A stretch of 11,250 bases of DNA from CAISIP01 sp039934375 (GTDB lineage: Bacteria; Pseudomonadota; Gammaproteobacteria; Burkholderiales; Burkholderiaceae_C), in contig JBDTMH010000145.1 in NCBI GenBank assembly GCA_039934375.1, forward strand, positions 1 to 11,250. Direction: 5' to 3'. Both the position numbers and the translations under genes were made by a program. Under the pieces are notes generated by a model that saw nothing but the letters and a program-made list of their open reading frames with translations, made no database searches and was not told the DNA's origin. Below are positions 1 through 5,974 of this stretch, piece by piece (within the stretch, counting starts at the first letter, position 1; the number at the start of each line of letters is the position of its first letter).

Positions 1-71
1 TCGATGTCGGACAGGCTCCGCTCCGGCAGGCGTGCGTCGACGGGACGGGCGCGTTTATCCTGGTAAGTCAT
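1..71 (-). CDS. N-terminal fragment of an unidentified protein
   Basis: The window edge cuts this minus-strand gene after about 23 codons. It starts at the ATG whose complement is at 69-71 and reads MTYQDKRARPVDARLPERSL, then SDI, before running off the left end. A strong ribosome-binding site, GAGGAG (complement of 80-85), lies 8 bases before the ATG and supports a real start. The visible part is charged and hydrophilic, with no signal peptide or membrane segment, and I do not recognise the family. It lies 126 bases downstream of the zinc-ribbon gene at 198-641 on the same strand, so the two could share a transcript. The reading frame and Shine-Dalgarno are seen directly; the operon link is inference. 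Confidence 0.6.
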   Translation of the reverse strand, partial: MTYQDKRARPVDARLPERSLSDI

Positions 72-135
72 GAAACAGACTCCTCGTTGAAGGTTGAAAC
101 GGTGCATGCACGGCTGGATGCAGCGCCGACACAAT

Positions 136-150
136 CCGACGATCAGTCGG
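136..150. repeat. Short inverted repeat between two minus-strand genes
   Basis: CCGAC (136-140) and GTCGG (146-150) are perfect inverted arms around the five bases GATCA. A second 10-base palindrome, GTGCATGCAC, lies at 102-111. Both are in the 126-base gap between the zinc-ribbon gene and the partial gene at the left edge. No T-run follows the hairpin on the minus strand, so it is not an obvious terminator. It could be an operator or chance. Confidence 0.25.
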
Positions 151-197
151 TGCACTCGCGCAGTGTCATGGCCCAGTATGGCAGGCCAAACGGCGGA

Positions 198-641
198 TCA
201 ACGTGTTTTCACGATGCTGGTGAGTGGCTGGACGAACGCCTCATAAAGGCCGGATCCGGCTGTTTGTTCGTCGTCATTCTGCCATGCTGCCGGCTCCATT
301 GTGCTGTAGACCATCACGAATACCACCCCCGCGGCAACCAGAACCATGTGTACGACAAATGAGGCCGGAACGCGGCCGGTTGGCTTCTTCTTGTCGCTCC
401 GAAACTGCACATCAGCGGCCAGTGTGGTGCCAGACCTTGCGGCATCGGTGTCGGCGATGTTGCCGACCCATTGGCAAGCAAAGTCTTCGCATCGGTAACG
501 CCTGATCGGTCTGAACAGGCTGTGCAGGCGGTCCACGAGACGGCGGCGCTCACGCACCAGTCGGCTCTTGCATAACGGGCAATTGACCTCGCTGCCAAGC
601 AGGTAGGCTCCCGACGCATGGCGTCGCGCATTGACCTGCAT
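198..641 (-). CDS. Small zinc-ribbon protein with one C-terminal membrane segment
   Basis: This is a 147-residue protein of unknown function. Four cysteines, C21 and C24 (CPLC) and C51 and C56 (CEDFAC), are placed like the two knuckles of a zinc ribbon. Between them is a strongly basic stretch, with RERRR around residue 30 and RPIRRYR at 44-50. A hydrophobic segment at about 92-112 (SFVVHMVLVAAGVVFVMVY) should span the membrane once, leaving a short acidic C-terminal tail of about 35 residues. There is no N-terminal signal peptide, so the zinc-ribbon part probably faces the cytoplasm. I chose ATG 641 because AAGGAGG lies five bases upstream; the same frame stays open to 941 but without such support. 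The gene is transcribed away from the FNR-type regulator at 915. Metal binding is inferred from the cysteine pattern, and partners are unknown. Confidence 0.7.
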   Translation of the reverse strand: MQVNARRHASGAYLLGSEVNCPLCKSRLVRERRRLVDRLHSLFRPIRRYRCEDFACQWVGNIADTDAARSGTTLAADVQFRSDKKKPTGRVPASFVVHMVLVAAGVVFVMVYSTMEPAAWQNDDEQTAGSGLYEAFVQPLTSIVKTR

Positions 642-646
642 GTCGC

Positions 647-653
647 CCTCCTT
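647..653 (-). promoter_or_regulatory. Strong Shine-Dalgarno fixing the start of the zinc-ribbon gene
   Basis: On the minus strand this reads AAGGAGG and ends five bases before ATG 641. It is the best Shine-Dalgarno in the window and rules against the longer open frame that begins at 941. Confidence 0.75.
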
Positions 654-720
654 CGCTTGAATACCGCAGCACCTGATCGACTGCAATGGCAAGTCCACTT
701 TAAGCACGGGCGCATGCAGC

Positions 721-742
721 GTCTGTACGTCGGCGCACAGAC
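721..742. promoter_or_regulatory. Dyad GTCTGT-N10-ACAGAC in the divergent promoter region
   Basis: The six-base arms at 721-726 and 737-742 are perfect inverted complements around ten bases. The dyad lies between the zinc-ribbon gene (start 641) and the FNR-type regulator (start 915), the expected place for an operator acting on either gene. The TGT-N10-ACA outer spacing matches CRP-family sites, but the inner bases do not fit the CRP consensus. The symmetry is seen; any role is inference. Confidence 0.35.
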
Positions 743-816
743 CACTTGCATGGAAAAAGAAAGCGCTTTTGAGATCGGGGCCGCACCATCGATGTGCAAG
801 CCACGGTTCGCGCAGC

Positions 817-831
817 GTACATACGGTGTAC
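817..831. promoter_or_regulatory. Dyad GTACA-N5-TGTAC in the divergent promoter region
   Basis: The perfect five-base arms GTACA (817-821) and TGTAC (827-831) flank TACGG. This is the second of three perfect dyads in the 273-base gap that separates the zinc-ribbon gene from the FNR-type regulator. The rest of the gap (642-914) holds no further gene that I can support and no canonical TTGAT-N4-ATCAA FNR box. Confidence 0.3.
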
Positions 832-865
832 TGGCGCCAATGGCAGACGTCTTGTTGCACGGGCG

Positions 866-881
866 TGTGCGCTGGCGCACA
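866..881. promoter_or_regulatory. Sixteen-base dyad TGTGCGC-TG-GCGCACA before the regulator
   Basis: The seven-base arms at 866-872 and 875-881 are perfect complements around TG, ending 33 bases before ATG 915. The length and outer bases (TGTG-N8-CACA) copy the layout of a CRP-class site, TGTGA-N6-TCACA, with C and G at the fifth and twelfth positions. It could be an operator for autoregulation of the adjacent regulator, or a hairpin in its 5' leader. Symmetry is certain; function is inference. Confidence 0.4.
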
Positions 882-914
882 GATGGCCGGACGACATTGG
901 CCTACAAACCCCCA

Positions 915-1724
915 ATGATGGAATCCACCACCCTCGCGCAAATTCGCGTCCCCGGACGCAGCGGACTGCCGAAGCCGTCATGGCTGGCCGAACCCGCAAA
1001 AAACGATTCAGCGCTGGCGCCGCCGGAACACTGGCGCGCTGCACTGGCTTTGGTGGATCAGCATGTGCCTTTTCACCGGCGAATCCTGCAGCCAGGTGAC
1101 CGGGTGCAGACCGCCGGCACACCGTTCCATGCGCTGCACTTGATACGACTGGGCGGCGTCAAGACGATCGTATTCACGTCCGCCGACAACCAGCAGGTGG
1201 CGGGCTTGCACCTCAAAGGGGACTGGCTGGGCTTCGACGGCATGGCCACCGGTCGATATGCCTGCGATGGCGTCGCGATGGACACCAGCGAGATCTGGTC
1301 GCTGCGTTACTCCGTGCTGTTCGAGATCGGTGAGCGGGTACCGGAGCTGGTTCAGGCCGTGCACACAGCCATGGCGCGCCAACTTGCGCAAGAGCGCGAG
1401 TGGCGCGTGGCGCGAGCCACACTGAGCGCCAATGCGCGGCTGGCCGACTTCCTGCATAGCTGGGCCCAGGCTTTGGCGCAACGCGGGCTGCGCACGGATC
1501 ACATCACCCTGCAACTCAGCCGCGCAGAGATCGGCGACTATCTTGGCATGAAACCCGAGACAGTGAGCCGCGCGTTTCAGCGCCTTGTCACGCTGGGATT
1601 GGTCGTTTTTGACGACCGGGGACGTCGCAGTTTTGCTGTCCCCGACATTGCCGCACTGGCCCTCCATGTCAGGGGCCCCGGCAGTTGCCTACTCAGCCCC
1701 ACACATCCAGACCGGCATCCTTGA
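915..1724 (+). CDS. CRP/FNR-family regulator with FNR-type recognition helix, lacking Fe-S cysteines
   Basis: This is a DNA-binding transcription regulator of 269 residues. A cyclic-nucleotide-binding-type beta barrel spans about 51-137 (LHLKGDWLGFDGMATGR inside it), a dimerisation helix follows at about 140-170, and a helix-turn-helix sits at 201-224. The recognition helix reads PETVSRAF, with E215, S218 and R219 matching the E-xx-SR signature by which FNR reads TTGAT half-sites. FNR's cysteines are absent: the N-terminal 50 residues contain none, and the position matching FNR Cys122 appears to be tryptophan (SEIW). The only cysteines are C117 and C258. A [4Fe-4S] oxygen sensor is therefore unlikely; FixK- or Dnr-like behaviour is possible. 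The start is uncertain. ATGATG at 915-920 has no clear Shine-Dalgarno and the frame is open further upstream, but similarity to the family begins only after residue 35. The 3' end overlaps the convergent CBS gene by 32 bases. Confidence 0.85.
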   Translation: MMESTTLAQIRVPGRSGLPKPSWLAEPAKNDSALAPPEHWRAALALVDQHVPFHRRILQPGDRVQTAGTPFHALHLIRLGGVKTIVFTSADNQQVAGLHLKGDWLGFDGMATGRYACDGVAMDTSEIWSLRYSVLFEIGERVPELVQAVHTAMARQLAQEREWRVARATLSANARLADFLHSWAQALAQRGLRTDHITLQLSRAEIGDYLGMKPETVSRAFQRLVTLGLVVFDDRGRRSFAVPDIAALALHVRGPGSCLLSPTHPDRHP

Positions 1725-2364
1725 GCGCCGCACGCAACACGTCGGAGCGCGACACAAAACCCGTCAGCCGACCATCGTCGTCGACGACCGGCAGCCCCGG
1801 GAGCGCTGAATCCAGCAGCGCGCTGGCTGCATGACGCAAGAGGGTCTGTGCCGCAACACTGGGAACCGGCGTGAGCATGAGCGACTCGACAAGCTGCGCG
1901 CGCCAGGTATTCCACTCGGTCGGGTCGGCGCCCGGGCCCGGCAATTGTTCGAACCGCACCAGATCGGCGCGGGTGACCATACCGACCAGGATACCGTCGG
2001 CATTGACCACCGGTGCCTGGCCTCGGCCATGGCGCTGCATGTGTTGCCAGGCCTGGTAGATACTTGTGTCGGCTGGCAGGCTCAGGACCTTGCGACTCAT
2101 CACCTCGGCGACCGCCATGTCGTACCAGCCGTGGTGGTCAGGCGCTTGTTGGGTCGTTGCGTAGGCGGCGATCGCCGAACGTTGCAAGGGAGTTGCGCCG
2201 GCAGAGCCGTACTCAACGGCCTCGCGCGCCGCGCTGTCGTGGCCGTCACGGGCGACCGGCTCCAGCACTCGCATACGGTCGGGCGCGTGCGCCTTGTCGA
2301 TCTGACGCATCTGGTCCAGGGTGCCGCGAAATACCCGTCCGGTCGAGCCGTATACCGAGAACAT
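1693..2364 (-). CDS. Two-CBS-domain protein with an 80-residue N-terminal extension
   Basis: This is a cytosolic protein of 223 residues. Two CBS domains, at about 86-138 (VMSRKVLSLP to VTRADLVRF) and 161-213 (LMLTPVPSV to VSRSDVLRAAL), should pair into one Bateman module, a fold that commonly binds adenine nucleotides or S-adenosylmethionine. No enzyme, channel or transporter domain is attached, so it may act as a stand-alone sensor. The first 80 residues (MFSVYGSTGRVF onward) are not CBS-like and I do not recognise them. ATG 2364 is preceded by GGGAG nine bases upstream and by a candidate promoter at 2392-2420. It lies 81 bases downstream of hemW on the same strand. Its last ten codons overlap the end of the convergent FNR-type regulator, so the two genes share coding DNA. 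The ligand is unknown. Confidence 0.85.
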   Translation of the reverse strand: MFSVYGSTGRVFRGTLDQMRQIDKAHAPDRMRVLEPVARDGHDSAAREAVEYGSAGATPLQRSAIAAYATTQQAPDHHGWYDMAVAEVMSRKVLSLPADTSIYQAWQHMQRHGRGQAPVVNADGILVGMVTRADLVRFEQLPGPGADPTEWNTWRAQLVESLMLTPVPSVAAQTLLRHAASALLDSALPGLPVVDDDGRLTGFVSRSDVLRAALKDAGLDVWG

Positions 2365-2391
2365 GCCGACGTACTCCCGAGTTGTCAGGCC

Positions 2392-2420
2392 ACTATAACG
2401 CGGACCGTCCCGGCGGGAAA
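2392..2420 (-). promoter_or_regulatory. Candidate promoter for the CBS-domain gene
   Basis: On the minus strand, TATAGT (2397-2392) matches five of six bases of the sigma-70 -10 element. TTTCCC (2420-2415) lies 17 bases upstream as a weak -35. Transcription would start near 2385, about 20 bases before ATG 2364 and just ahead of the GGGAG ribosome-binding site. The good -10 and its position support it; the poor -35 keeps confidence low. Confidence 0.35.
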
Positions 2421-2425
2421 TCGCG

Positions 2426-2440
2426 GCATCCGCTGGATGC
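2426..2440 (-). repeat. Hairpin just after hemW
   Basis: GCATCC (2426-2431) and GGATGC (2435-2440) form a perfect six-base stem with a three-base loop, five bases past the hemW stop codon. A second, shorter GC-rich dyad (2408-2418) follows in the direction of transcription. There is no T-run after either, so this is not a standard intrinsic terminator. It may protect or process the hemW transcript end. Confidence 0.35.
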
Positions 2441-2445
2441 AGGCC

Positions 2446-3636
2446 CTAGGCCAGGAACAGGCCTTGCAAGTCGTTCAGGAAGTCGAATCCGCGCTCGGTC
2501 GGCCAGACCCGTACGAGGTCGCGATCGACCAGGCCCTTGCGCTGCGCTTCGTCGAGCGCGGCGTCGATGGCGCTCAGCGGCAAGCCGGTGCGCTCTACAA
2601 AGTAGGCCAGCTCGAATCCTTCTCTCAAACGCAGCGCGTTGAGCATGAACTCGAACGGCAGATCGGCCCTGGCCACTTCCTGATGGCTGGCAATGCAGTC
2701 TCCGGCGCGGGCCTTGTCCATATACAGCCGGGGTTCGCGGTGCCGCACCTGGCGCACGACGCGGTGCGCAAAACTCAGTTTGCTGTGCGCTCCCGCGCCA
2801 ATACCCAGGTAATCGCCAAACTGCCAATAGTTGAGGTTGTGCCAGCAACGGTGCCCGGGCTTGGCATAGGCCGACACCTCGTACCGTTCCATGCCCTGCG
2901 CACCGGTCGCGGCCGTGACCTGGTCGAGCATTTCGTATGCGGTGTCCTGGTCGGGCACAACCGGCGGAAACTTCGCGAAATAGGTGTTGGGCTCGATCGT
3001 CAGGTGGTAGATGCTGATGTGCGGGCTGCCCAGCGCCAATGCTGTTGTCAAGTCCTGCTGCAAATCGCCCAGCGTCTGGCCCGGCAAGGCATACATCAAG
3101 TCCAGGTTGAAGGTCTCAAACGCCTGCGCCGCCTCCTCGACCGCGGCGAGGGCCTGCGCGCGGTCATGCACCCGGCCCAGCGCCTTCAAGTGCGCATCGT
3201 TGAAGCTCTGCACGCCGACCGACAGCCGTGTCACGCCGGCACTGCGAAAGGCGCGAAAGCGGTCGCGCTCGAAGGTCCCCGGGTTGGCCTCCAGCGTGAT
3301 CTCGCAAGCAGGCGACAAACGCAGCCGTGCGCGCAGATCCGCTAGCAGCCGGTCGATCCCCTCAGGCGAGAACAGACTCGGTGTGCCACCCCCAATGAAG
3401 ATGCTGTGCACAGTGCGACCCCAGACCAGCGCCAGCGACGCATCCAGATCGGCCACCAAGGCGTCGAGGTACTGCTGTTCGGGCAAACCGGTACTGGCGA
3501 GCTCATGGGAATTGAAGTCGCAATAAGGGCACTTCTTCAGGCACCAGGGCAGATGCACATACAACGACAGTGGCGGCAAGGCGGCCAGTTGCAGGCTGCC
3601 CGGCCGCATCAGGTGGGCGACGTCGGGTTTCGCCAT
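2446..3636 (-). CDS. hemW: HemW, radical-SAM haem chaperone (HemN-like)
   Basis: This 396-residue protein belongs to the HemN/HemW radical S-adenosylmethionine family. HemW binds haem and delivers it to respiratory enzymes. The radical-SAM cluster motif is C32-x3-C36-x2-C39 followed by DF. HemN proper, the oxygen-independent coproporphyrinogen oxidase, has a fourth cysteine (CxxxCxxCxC), so the F favours HemW. The SAM-binding GGGTPS lies at 82-87, the family motif NYWQFGDYLGIGAGAHS in the middle, and a HemN C-terminal domain (LPFEFMLNALRLREGFEL) near the end. E. coli HemW is slightly shorter at about 378 residues. ATG 3636 lies three bases after the rdgB stop, so translation is probably coupled to rdgB; no strong Shine-Dalgarno is visible. 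A later Met at residue 10 is an alternative start. Many homologues are labelled coproporphyrinogen oxidase in databases. Confidence 0.93.
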   Translation of the reverse strand: MAKPDVAHLMRPGSLQLAALPPLSLYVHLPWCLKKCPYCDFNSHELASTGLPEQQYLDALVADLDASLALVWGRTVHSIFIGGGTPSLFSPEGIDRLLADLRARLRLSPACEITLEANPGTFERDRFRAFRSAGVTRLSVGVQSFNDAHLKALGRVHDRAQALAAVEEAAQAFETFNLDLMYALPGQTLGDLQQDLTTALALGSPHISIYHLTIEPNTYFAKFPPVVPDQDTAYEMLDQVTAATGAQGMERYEVSAYAKPGHRCWHNLNYWQFGDYLGIGAGAHSKLSFAHRVVRQVRHREPRLYMDKARAGDCIASHQEVARADLPFEFMLNALRLREGFELAYFVERTGLPLSAIDAALDEAQRKGLVDRDLVRVWPTERGFDFLNDLQGLFLA

Positions 3637-3639
3637 GGC

Positions 3640-4290
3640 TCAGGCCCAGCGCTCACGAATCAGCTCGACCATCTGGCGCGCCGCACGGCCACGGTGGCTG
3701 TTGGCATTCTTGATGACCACCGGCAATTGCGCAAAGGTCTGGCCAAACTCCGGCAGCCACATCACCGGGTCGAAACCGAAACCATTCGTCCCCATGGGTT
3801 CGCGCGCGATCTCGCCAACCGCGCGGCCGGATGCGATCAGCGGCTCCGGGTCGTTGGCACTGCGCAGCGCGACCAGGGTCGAAACCATGGCCGCACGCCG
3901 GTTGTCCTGCCCCTGCATTTGCTCGAGCAGCGCACGCACATTGTTGTCGTCGCTTTTGGGGTATCCGAACTGCGTCGCATAGAACGCGGTATCCACACCT
4001 GGCAAGCCGCCAAATGCGTCGACACACAGCCCGGCGTCGTCGGCAATCGCAGGCAAACCGGTATGCGCAGATGCATTGCGCGCCTTGTCCAGCGCGTTTT
4101 CGACAAAGGTGCGGTGCGGCTCTGGCGCTTCAGGCACACCCAGATCGGCCTGGCAAACCAGTTCGTACCCTAGCGGCGCGAACATCTGCTGCAACTCGGC
4201 GAGTTTTCCGCGGTTGTTCGACGCCAACACGATGCGCGGGCGCGCCCCATCCGGCTGCGGGGACGGGGTCGGTACGGGCGCGGTGTTCAC
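3640..4290 (-). CDS. rdgB: RdgB/HAM1-type XTP/dITP pyrophosphatase
   Basis: This is a nucleotide-pool sanitising enzyme of 216 residues. It hydrolyses non-canonical purine triphosphates (dITP, XTP, ITP) to monophosphate and pyrophosphate, keeping deaminated bases out of DNA and RNA. Seen motifs are the nucleotide-binding SNNRGK at 24-29, TFVENALDKARN at 61-72, the catalytic aspartates in ADDAGLCVDAFGG (about 83-95), GTNGFGFDPV at 168-177 and SHRGRAARQM near the C-terminus. No ATG is suitably placed. I chose GTG 4290 because it overlaps the rph stop as GTGA, a typical coupled start; the longer open frame above it is antisense-like read-through of rph. About 18 proline-rich residues precede the conserved core, making it a little longer than E. 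coli RdgB (197). It lies between rph and hemW in one minus-strand run. Confidence 0.92.
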   Translation of the reverse strand: MNTAPVPTPSPQPDGARPRIVLASNNRGKLAELQQMFAPLGYELVCQADLGVPEAPEPHRTFVENALDKARNASAHTGLPAIADDAGLCVDAFGGLPGVDTAFYATQFGYPKSDDNNVRALLEQMQGQDNRRAAMVSTLVALRSANDPEPLIASGRAVGEIAREPMGTNGFGFDPVMWLPEFGQTFAQLPVVIKNANSHRGRAARQMVELIRERWA

Positions 4291-5015
4291 GCCGCCAGGC
4301 TCTTGCGTTGCAAGTCCATCAGTTCGACGATTCCTTTTTCTGCCAGTACCAGCATCGCGCCCATTTCCTGGCGCGAAAACGCCGCGCCTTCGGCCGTGCC
4401 CTGGACCTCGACGAAATGACCGGCGCCGGTCATCACGACATTCATGTCGGTGTCGCACGACGAGTCCTCGGTGTAGTCCAGATCAAGCAACGCCACACCG
4501 CGCAACATGCCGACCGAAATCGCCGCCACCGGCGCGGTAATCGGCGACGACGCCAGCTTGCCATCGGCGATCAGACGTGACACCGCGTCATATGCCGCGA
4601 CATAAGCCCCGGTGATGCTGGCGGTGCGGGTGCCACCATCGGCCTGCAGCACATCACAGTCGAGTTGTATCGTGCGTTCGCCGAGCTTTTGGAGGTCGAA
4701 CACCGCGCGCAGGGAACGGCCGATCAGGCGCTGGATCTCCTGCGTGCGGCCGCTTTGCTTGCCGCGTGCGGCCTCGCGGTCGCTGCGGGTGTGGGTGGAT
4801 CGCGGCAACATGCCGTATTCGGCTGTCACCCATCCCTCGCCACTGCCGCGCTTGTGACCCGGCACCTTCTCTTCGACCGAGGCCGTGCACAACACACGGG
4901 TATCGCCGAATTCGACCAGCACGGAACCCTCGGCATGAATCGTGAATCCACGGGTCAGGCGCACGGGGCGCAATTGTCCAGCGGCACGGGCGCCACTGCG
5001 TTCGATGTCAGTCAT
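4287..5015 (-). CDS. rph: RNase PH, phosphate-dependent tRNA 3'-end exoribonuclease
   Basis: This 242-residue enzyme removes nucleotides after the CCA end of tRNA precursors, using phosphate to release nucleoside diphosphates, and also takes part in RNA decay. The length fits the family (E. coli 238). Recognised stretches are RPVRLTRGFTIHAEGSVLVE near the N-terminus, GRTQEIQRLIGRSLRA at 89-104, DCDVLQADGGTRTASITGA at 119-137 and the metal-binding aspartates in LDLDYTEDSSCDTDMN at 177-192. It appears complete, unlike the frameshifted copy of some E. coli K-12 strains. ATG 5015 has AGGA eight bases upstream. It starts 44 bases after the phosphatase gene and its stop overlaps the rdgB start (GTGA), so it probably shares a transcript with both. 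Confidence 0.96.
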   Translation of the reverse strand: MTDIERSGARAAGQLRPVRLTRGFTIHAEGSVLVEFGDTRVLCTASVEEKVPGHKRGSGEGWVTAEYGMLPRSTHTRSDREAARGKQSGRTQEIQRLIGRSLRAVFDLQKLGERTIQLDCDVLQADGGTRTASITGAYVAAYDAVSRLIADGKLASSPITAPVAAISVGMLRGVALLDLDYTEDSSCDTDMNVVMTGAGHFVEVQGTAEGAAFSRQEMGAMLVLAEKGIVELMDLQRKSLAA

Positions 5016-5059
5016 GATGCATATCCTGAATGGGGGCGGCTGCCAGCCACCCTCGGGTA

Positions 5060-5974
5060 TTAGCGCCGTCTGGCGGCAGTGCGCCGGATGGCTTCGTTGA
5101 TCTCGGCAATCGAACGTTCGATCGCCGCATCGTCCAGGTCGTCTTCGCCGGCTTCCAGACCGCCCGACTGGACGGTGCTGGCGAACACCCCGTCATGCAT
5201 GTCGTCGGTGGAAATCTCGTGCTTGGTGGGAGCGAAGTCGTCCGGGGTCTCCCACTCCATGGCGATGACCGTCACATTGTCGCTGGTGGCCCCGGCACGC
5301 TGCAACGCCATCTCGACCATGCCGGGAACGGCATCGCCCACGGCGCCAGCCCCCATCTGCTGCACGATCTCTTCGTCCGACAAGGTTCCCCACAGACCAT
5401 CCGAACACAGCATGATCTTGTCGCCCTGCTGCAAAGTGACCGGGCCCGCCATGTCGAACACCGGCTTGGCCGGTGAACCCAGACAGGTGAACAGGATATT
5501 GCGGTTGGTATGCTCGGACAATCGGGTCGGCACATGGCCTTTGGGCGGCTGTTCGAGATAGGAATGGTCGCGCGTGCGCACGACCAGTTTGCCACCACGC
5601 AACAGATACAGGCGCGAGTCGCCGCAGTGCACCCAGGTCGCCGTTCCGTTTTGCACCACAGCCGCCACCACCGTGGTACGCGGCGTATCCAGCATGCCTT
5701 TCTCGATGGCATAGCGGACGATCTGCCGATGCGCCGCCATGACGGCCGAGCTCAGGAAGGCCGGCACGTCGTCGATCGTCGGATTGGCCTGCTTCTTGTA
5801 CAACGCCGACATGGCTTCCAGCGCGAGCCGCGCCGCGACTTCGCCCTCAGGATGCCCGCCCATGCCGTCGGCCAGCAGCAAAATGCCCGAGTCACGGGTA
5901 TAGCTGTATCCCATGCGGTCTTCATTGAGCTGGCGCCCACCCTTGCGACTGACCTGGAATACGGAGAATTTCAT
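5060..5974 (-). CDS. PP2C-family (PPM) Ser/Thr protein phosphatase
   Basis: This is a 304-residue cytosolic metal-dependent phosphatase, expected to remove phosphate from Ser/Thr residues and probably to reverse the adjacent kinase. The PP2C catalytic domain fills about 1-245, with metal ligands and motifs in order: NED (E18, D19), LLADGMGGH (D36, G37), HCGDSRLY (D119), RDHS (136-139), CSDGLWG (D192) and SDNVTVI (D232). No membrane segment or signal peptide is seen. Residues 246-304 form an extra acidic, then basic, tail (EDDLDDAAIERS, ending TAARRR) outside the PP2C fold. ATG 5974 overlaps the kinase stop as ATGA and has no Shine-Dalgarno of its own, so translation should be coupled to the kinase. 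rph follows after 44 bases. PrpC/PphA/Stp1-type phosphatases are the closest named families. Confidence 0.93.
   Translation of the reverse strand: MKFSVFQVSRKGGRQLNEDRMGYSYTRDSGILLLADGMGGHPEGEVAARLALEAMSALYKKQANPTIDDVPAFLSSAVMAAHRQIVRYAIEKGMLDTPRTTVVAAVVQNGTATWVHCGDSRLYLLRGGKLVVRTRDHSYLEQPPKGHVPTRLSEHTNRNILFTCLGSPAKPVFDMAGPVTLQQGDKIMLCSDGLWGTLSDEEIVQQMGAGAVGDAVPGMVEMALQRAGATSDNVTVIAMEWETPDDFAPTKHEISTDDMHDGVFASTVQSGGLEAGEDDLDDAAIERSIAEINEAIRRTAARRR

Noticed and set aside
618..914. N-terminal extension of the FNR-type regulator frame
   Set aside because: It would overlap the start of the divergent gene and cover all three dyads. Its residues show no family similarity and no cysteine cluster of FNR spacing.
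642..941. N-terminal extension of the zinc-ribbon frame
   Set aside because: AAGGAGG sits five bases before ATG 641, while no ribosome-binding site supports 941. The extension also covers the divergent promoter region.
1008..1667. Minus-strand open frame opposite the FNR-type regulator
   Set aside because: It lies wholly antisense to a convincing helix-turn-helix regulator, and its composition looks like read-through of the complementary strand.
1831..3345. Plus-strand open frame of 504 codons antisense to the CBS gene and hemW
   Set aside because: It is a GC-rich shadow frame. The opposite strand carries clear CBS and radical-SAM motifs, and this frame shows no recognisable domain and crosses a gene boundary.
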